NCBI GenBank assembly: GCA_002105175.1
Contig: MCGE01000015.1
Span: forward strand, 186,001-250,000
Direction of reading: 5' to 3'
Origin: Absidia repens
Taxonomy: Eukaryota > Mucoromycota > Mucoromycetes > Mucorales > Cunninghamellaceae
Length of the DNA stretch: 64,000 bases
The notes beneath the pieces were generated by a model that searched no databases, was not told the origin of the DNA, and saw nothing but the letters and a program-made list of their open reading frames with translations. Within the stretch, counting starts at the first letter, position 1, and every line of letters starts with the position of its first letter. The translations under genes were made by a program, and so were the position numbers. Below are positions 58,634-64,000 of this stretch, one piece after another.

Positions 58634-58933
58634 TGATATGTTGTTAAAAAGAAAAAAGAAAAAAAAAAAAAGGAAAAAAGAAGGAAAGGGTTATCAGAAA
58701 AAGGCCGCGTCTTATGTGTTCGGTACCTGCCGCTGAGTCTGAATAAAAGCACACCACATCACTTTCAGCAAATGTTCATGATCCCGGAAGCCGGGGAAAA
58801 GTGTCAAAAAGTTAAACTACAAAAGACGTGACATTTTATTTTGTGTGTGTGTGGTTTTTTTTTTTTTTTTGTTCTTTTTTTTTGGTAAATAGAAGACAAA
58901 ACAATATATTGTAATATATTTTAATAAACTAAG
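58634..58933. other. Intergenic region: TPP2 promoter and CCDC6-like 3' end
   Basis: 300 bp with a purine-rich stretch upstream of TPP2 (58645-58690) and a T-rich stretch with a TTTATT-like minus-strand poly(A) signal near 58918. Confidence 0.45.
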
Positions 58934-60961
58934 CTAAGGGTGCGGAGGGTGTTGTTGAGGAGGGGAGTTCAGCCCAAACATAGTTCCTGAGATTCGTCTT
59001 AACGCGGCATCACGTTTCGACAAGCTTCCAGACGCTGATGAGCTGATTGAATCTAAGGATGATAAAGATAATAACGATGAGTATTCCATATTTAAAACTA
59101 CCATCTCATTTCTTCACAAAATACTTACTTGATCTAGATCTTGGAGTACCTGAACCAGATGGGATAGATTGTGGACCGATAGATGAGTGGATGGAGATAG
59201 GATCATGGTGGGATGGGGGTGGAGGTGGAGACGTATTGGTGCCATCCAGTTGTAAAGGAGGAATGGAGTTGTAGTGACCTCCTGTCTTTTCTGAGGTTAC
59301 AGATCTTTGTGATGATGTTGAGGTTGATCGCTTAGCCTAGAACAAAAATGCTTGTAAAAAAAAAATAACAGAGATGTATTTTCAAAGCTATTTTATGACT
59401 TACTCTGACTTGTCGGCCAGGTGAAGGAGGAATAGACCTAAAGACGGCAGGTATACTAATCAAGTAAAAAACAAAAACGTAAATGACCTATATGTATAAA
59501 TTAGACGAGACCATTCATTTTTACCCTTCATCCAGTGGGATATCGTCAGTAGACATATTGCTTTGCTTTCGGAATTGGACGAGTTCACCTTTGAATTTGT
59601 TGCATTGCTGGGTTTTGAGGAGGACTAAATACAATATAACTCAAAAGGGTTAAGACATCATACTATTCCAAAAACTATCACGATATCCACTTACATTCTT
59701 TCTCCATTTCACTGGTCTTAGTTTTCAAAGACGCCACTTCCGCCAACAACATTTCAACCATAGATGAAGAAGGATCATTGTAACCAGAGGAAGATCCACT
59801 ACTGCCACTGGAAGTATTCCATTTTTTTGCACTATTAAACGAGAAATTGCTATATTAGACCTAGTTCACTTTGGAGGAGTACTTACGCTTTTATTATTTT
59901 TATTTTTTGTTTACCTAAGAGCAGGTGATGGGTGAGTTGGAAGGGCAGGGCTCGTGCCAGGGGTCACATCCTGAAGAATTGTCCTTGGAGACGAAGCAGC
60001 TGACTTGGGTTGTTGTGCCTTGAGAACGTCCAATTGTTTTTGTAATTTGTTCACAATGAATTCCTGTTCCTGCTCCAAAGCGTTTTCCATGTCAATTTTT
60101 TCCTTTTGCAACTAATAATAACAATAAACAAATGAGACGAGTTAGTAATACTTGGTTTCCCAGTTCTCTCTACTATTACTATTACTTACACGATTGAGTT
60201 TTTTTTGTAACATATTTGTCATGTATTCTTCTTCTTGTTCCACTTGTATCAACAATTCACTTTTTTCCTTCTTGAGCCCAGTGATGCGTTTCAGTAGTTT
60301 GTTGGATATATATTCTTCTTCTTGTTCTGCCAAAGCCGTCATATTTACAGTCAGCTGTTTGAGTGTTTGATTGTCGTGTCGCAAGATGTTCACATGTCCT
60401 TGTTCCATTTCAACATCGAATTCCAGTTTCTTAATAAGTGTTTGTTGCTTGCGGCTTTGTTCAAAGAGTTGCTGGATGTGTTGCTTTAATTGTTGTTCAT
60501 CGTTGGTTGATAACATGTTGTTCAAGTCGTCATCCCTAAATTGTTGGAACAAGAATCAGTATCAATAGAGTATTTTTCCTTTGCACATTCACTTTGTCAA
60601 TCACTCACACTTCCAGTCTTGTTTCGACTTACCTTTCCCCTTGTTGTGCTTCCACTTTTCCTAGACTTTGTTTAAATTTTTGAGCACGAGACTCGAGGTC
60701 AGCTTCCATGGTTGTTTTGGTCCTTCGAGCCTAATATAAGTGTTTGTTGTATGAAACAATAGTAAAGTTTGAGTTGTGTGATAAACAAATCTATATCCCA
60801 TTATGTAAAATATCTTACCTTTTGCAATTGATCGCGTATAGAGTCGTTCAAAGCCTTTTCATTTTGATGGAGTTCCTTCAAAAGCTGAGTGTTCTATTCC
60901 ACGTAAACAAGTACCAACCAAAATAACAAATAAATACAGTGTGAGCATCTTGGGAAAAGCA

Positions 60962-61002
<41 letters not shown>

Positions 61003-61084
61003 TAAATAAAGACCTTACTTCTTCATCCAAATGTACTTTATTATCACGTTGAGTTTCTATAGAGGTAGGATTTTCAGCTTCCAT
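58934..61084 (-). CDS. CCDC6-family coiled-coil protein (DUF2046)
   Basis: Ten exons: 61084-61019, 60893-60819, 60730-60633, 60535-60190, 60111-59915, 59831-59695, 59624-59525, 59437-59404, 59336-59129 and 59052-58934, 459 residues. The hallmark is a repeated heptad block with QEEEYISNKLLKRITGLKKE, VEQEEEYMTNMLQKKLN and EQEQEFIVNKLQKQLDVL, the CCDC6/DUF2046 signature (residues about 150-230), within a coiled coil from about 25 to 240. A second short coiled coil is near 295-340. The C-terminal 120 residues are Ser/Pro-rich and basic (SIPPSPGRQVR, GSGTPRSRSS, LSKRDAALRRISG), with several minimal proline-directed kinase sites. Human CCDC6 is known from RET fusions and the DNA damage response; the fungal role is unknown. 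Confidence 0.85.
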
Positions 61085-61743
61085 GATTTCGTTTTTTCCA
61101 AGCAAGAGAAAAGAAAAAAGAAAAATAAAATGGCCCACCCAAAAAATGACGGGGTCAAAAAAATGGTTCCGTCTGGGATTGAAAATTAAAGCATTGAAAG
61201 ACTTCTTTACTTTTTTGTTGGACAAACGTCTCAATGATGGGTATACAAATGTCAACAAGAGGCTTGTTTTCTTTTTTGAATCAAAATAGTAGCTATTCCA
61301 GGTCTTCCAATTAGAAAGCTTTAACTCTATAAGAGATTATAGGTTAGTCTGGAAGAAGATGCCTAGTTTTAAAGGTGAAGACGGGGAATGCAGAGCTCAA
61401 AAAGGCAAAAAGACTCTATAAAACATGAAATGAACCAATCGATGAATTTCTTTTCCTCAGGTTATATTTAAAGAAACCTTATGGAGTTGTGTTTGTTTGA
61501 CAATACTTGCTTTTGCTTTTGCTTTTCCCCAATGCCAAAGTCGCATTGGACCAATCATTTGTTTTTCCGACTTTCAGCATTTCATATTTAAATGCTCCTG
61601 TTTGATCCATTGATTACATTTTTTTCTTCCCATTTCCCATCACGTTTTTCCTTTTTGATCTTTTTATTTTTATACAACTCCCTCCCCCATTTTTATAGTC
61701 ATATACCCAATTTTCTGTACTGTACATTTATTAAATTTATAGA
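61085..61743. other. Divergent intergenic region (CCDC6-like / SDR)
   Basis: Promoter space for both genes. An ATTTAAATGCTCC block near 61588 and a long C/T-rich leader precede the SDR ATG. No coding feature is supported. Confidence 0.5.
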
Positions 61744-62724
61744 ATGTCTAGTCAAGCTGTCGAATCATCACCAAACATTATTGATCAGTACGGATCACTT
61801 AAAGGAAAGGTAGCAGTGGGTAAGTTGACAAATCTCCCCCCCCCTTCAATTCACATCAAATTAACGTTAATCCACTTTTATTAAATTTGGTGACGATAGT
61901 GACTGGAGGTGCAAGAGGTCTTGGTTACGAAATGATGCGGTCTTTGGCAGAAAGCGGTGCTTCTGTAGCTTGTATTGACCTTTTGGCTGAAACAGGTGCT
62001 GAGTCCGTGGCTTTGATTGAAAAAGAATGTCAAGTAAAAGCGACAAGCTGGGGGTGTGACGTGACCAACGATGAAGAAGTCTCAATGTTATTTGATCAAA
62101 TTGTACAACATCATGGTGGCATTGATATTTTGGTAACGGCTGCTGGAATCAATCAAGTGTGTCCTGCTATTGACTATACCGCTGCTAGTTTCAGAAAAAT
62201 TTTTGATGTCAATGTCAGCGGGACCTTCTTCTGTGTTCAGCAAGCTGCGAAGTATGTCTTTTTTTTTTTTTTTTTTTTTTTTCAAGGATCTCACGAATGA
62301 ACTGACTTTTTTTTTTTTTAATATTAGGCATATGATGAAATTGGGAACTGGTGGCTCCATTATTACTGTGGCGTCCATGTCTGCTCATATCACCAATACA
62401 CCCCAAACCCATGCACCTTACAATGCTACCAAAGCAGCCGTCTTACAATTGACCAAGTCATTAGCGTGTGAATGGGCAGCCCACAATATTCGTGTCACTG
62501 CCATTTCTCCGGGTTATTTTGACACAGCCATGAATCGACAAGTCCTTGCTCAACAAGGTGAAGAAGGCTCCAAGATGCGTGCTTACTGGGAACAACACAC
62601 GCCAATGGGTCGAATGGGTACTCCTCACGAACTGAAAGGCGTAGTGGTTTTCTTGGCTTCTGATGCGTCTACCTTTGTAACTGGCACTGAAATTGTCGTG
62701 GATGGTGGCTACACTGCTTGGTGA
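61744..62724 (+). CDS. Short-chain dehydrogenase/reductase (mannitol dehydrogenase/sorbose reductase-like)
   Basis: Three exons (61744-61819, 61900-62251, 62328-62724) encode 274 residues, the classical SDR length. The nucleotide-binding TGGARGLG begins near residue 27, DVT marks the adenine-ring contact, TAAG replaces the usual NNAG, and SM-S and YNATK give the catalytic Ser, Tyr and Lys. The end GTEIVVDGGYTAW is typical of NADP(H)-dependent mannitol-dehydrogenase or L-sorbose reductase-type fungal enzymes. ACIDLL after strand 2 has an Asp, which often means NAD(H) instead, so the cofactor is uncertain. The substrate is not determined by sequence. An AATAAA is at 62869. The GGPP synthase gene starts 291 bp downstream on the same strand. 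Confidence 0.85.
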
Positions 62725-63015
62725 TCATTTTATTATTTTATTCTTACACATTTCATTCCATACCGTACCATAGTTTATTGTTTTTATTTATTTTATTACA
62801 TATTGTAGCTTCATTTTGATCATTCTTGTTATTATAATTTATTTATTTCTCTCATCAATCAACCAATCAATAAAATCTGTGTCTTTATCTGGTTTTTTTT
62901 TTTTTGCATTATCCTTTTGGCAAATAACGCGGTGTTTGAAATCCGACATACAGATATACCGGATTTTTTTCCCAGACTTTATTTCTTTCTTCTCTAATAT
63001 ATATCCACAAACATA
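62725..63015. other. Short intergenic region, SDR 3' UTR and GGPPS promoter
   Basis: AATAAA at 62869-62874 ends the SDR gene. A TTTGAAATCCGACATACAG block at about 62936 resembles the TTTAAATCCCG element and lies 80 bp before the GGPPS ATG. Confidence 0.5.
62869..62874 (+). terminator. Poly(A) signal AATAAA of SDR
   Basis: AATAAA 145 bp past the SDR stop codon. Confidence 0.5.
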
Positions 63016-63817
63016 ATGGCCTCCACACCTTCAACAAAACAATCGTTAGATGATGCAAGTACAATCATTATATTAAAAAACTAAACGTGCACATGTGACT
63101 TATCAATCATCATTTATGTAGATCCTACTTGAACCATACCATTACTTATTGACTCATCCTGGCAAAGATATTAGGTCAAAGTTGATCAAAGCGTTTGGGC
63201 TCTGGCTCAAGGTACCCAGTGACGCTCTGCAGATTATTACCAAAGTCATTGAAATGCTCCACAATGCTAGTCTAATGTAAGCTTGCGGGGGTGCTTATTT
63301 TTTACCAGGTAGTTTTCGCGATCTGACCTTTTTCATTATTAGGATTGATGATGTCCAGGATGGCTCCGACTTACGACGATCGGTCCCAGTAGCGCATCAT
63401 ATTTATGGGGTACCTCAGACCATCAATTGCGCCAACTATGTTTACTTTTTGGCTCTGCAGCATATACTCCAATTAAACAATCCTCTTATGGTTACCATCT
63501 ACACTGAAGAACTGGTCAATCTACATCAAGGACAGGGCATTGAATTGTTCTGGCGGGATTCTTTGACGTGCCCTACAGAAGAAGAATATATCGAAATGGT
63601 TAACAATAGTAAGTTTGAATACATACATGCTGGAGTTCGATGGAAATCAATTAACTGGAACTTTATTGTAATAGAAACAAGTGGACTTTTGCGACTAGCA
63701 GTAAGATTGATGCAAGCTGCTTGTGACAATACAGTGTAAGGGAACCAACCATGACGAATAAAATAGACAAATCACCCACTATTTAGTTTATTGTCTGATT
63801 CACCCTTTTTGATCTTC

Positions 63818-63854
<37 letters not shown>

Positions 63855-64000
63855 TATACTCCCTTGGTGAATTTGATTGGTATATACTATCAAGTTCGTG
63901 ATGATTACATGAATCTCCAATCTGACAAGGTAAACCGTCTGACACACATCCTGTTACACTTAAACAAAATCGCTGATACTTACTTTTTATTCATAGTATT
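63016..64000 (+). CDS. Geranylgeranyl diphosphate synthase (3' partial)
   Basis: Exons so far: 63016-63054, 63122-63276, 63343-63608, 63675-63735, 63851-63929 and 63997 onward, running off the window. The all-alpha prenyltransferase motifs are present: [20 protein letters not shown], first Asp-rich motif [65 protein letters not shown] and the second Asp-rich motif VRDDYMNL. It condenses FPP with IPP to GGPP for protein prenylation and carotenoids, and its sequence is of the Mucorales carG type. Exon 1 joins in frame only if intron 1 uses a GC donor (GAT|GCAAGT), giving SLDDILLEPY. The nearby GTACAA site would shift the frame. Intron 5 contains (AT)n. Confidence 0.93.

Noticed and set aside
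63016..63121. GT donor at 63059 for GGPPS intron 1
   Set aside because: It causes an immediate stop after the junction; the GC donor at 63055 keeps frame and matches the family.

Overview
The window is a piece of nuclear genome from a filamentous fungus, most likely Mucoromycota (Mucorales). It is AT-rich. Its genes are densely split by short GT-AG introns, with T-rich promoters and AATAAA-type 3' ends. Several proteins (a geranylgeranyl diphosphate synthase of the Mucorales type, a DHTKD1-type dehydrogenase, a Ral-like GTPase, a CCDC6-type coiled-coil protein) fit an early-diverging fungus better than a yeast. I cannot name the genus. There are no prophages, CRISPR arrays or bacterial operons.

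Layout. 1-6.9 kb (+): 3' end of a secreted chitin-binding-module protein, dUTPase, an M20 Cys-Gly dipeptidase and a casein kinase 1 with a cysteine-rich tail. 8.9-13.7 kb (-): a divergent kinesin of 15 exons and a type II membrane protein of glycosyltransferase type. 13.7-22.7 kb: gene-poor, with dispersed repeats, tRNA-Asp(GTC), several tandem repeats and a broken coding-like island. 22.7-28.0 kb (-): a Ral-like GTPase and a large CH-domain / Cdc7(SepH)-like kinase / C1 / CaaX protein. 29.1-39.3 kb (+): IMP4, a complex I B15-type subunit, DHTKD1 and an acidic protein. 39.9-40.6 kb (-): calcineurin B. 42.8-44.9 kb (+): cystathionine beta-synthase. 47.7-51.6 kb: Rab5-type GTPase (-) and an Mbp1/Swi6-type APSES-ankyrin factor (+) sharing a divergent promoter. 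53.6-61.1 kb (-): tripeptidyl peptidase II and a CCDC6-family protein. 61.7-64 kb (+): an SDR oxidoreductase and the 5' part of GGPP synthase, cut by the window edge.

Most genes are unrelated housekeeping functions. The sets most likely to be linked are Ral GTPase plus the kinase (both with prenylation motifs, head-to-tail) and, weakly, SDR plus GGPP synthase. Exon models were built by hand from splice signals, reading frame and family conservation. Total lengths are multiples of three in every complete gene except two, the kinase and DHTKD1, each of which is one nucleotide short inside a conserved segment.

The most interesting non-gene signal is a family of at least seven diverged dispersed repeats, five on + and two on -. 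They are headed by a promoter-like TTTAAATCCCG..CACGTG motif and carry a conserved core plus repeated AATAAAATATG blocks. Also notable are an 88-bp-arm near-perfect inverted repeat at 52.9-53.2 kb, microexons of 4, 6 and 8 nt, three inferred GC-AG introns and a start-codon-only exon.
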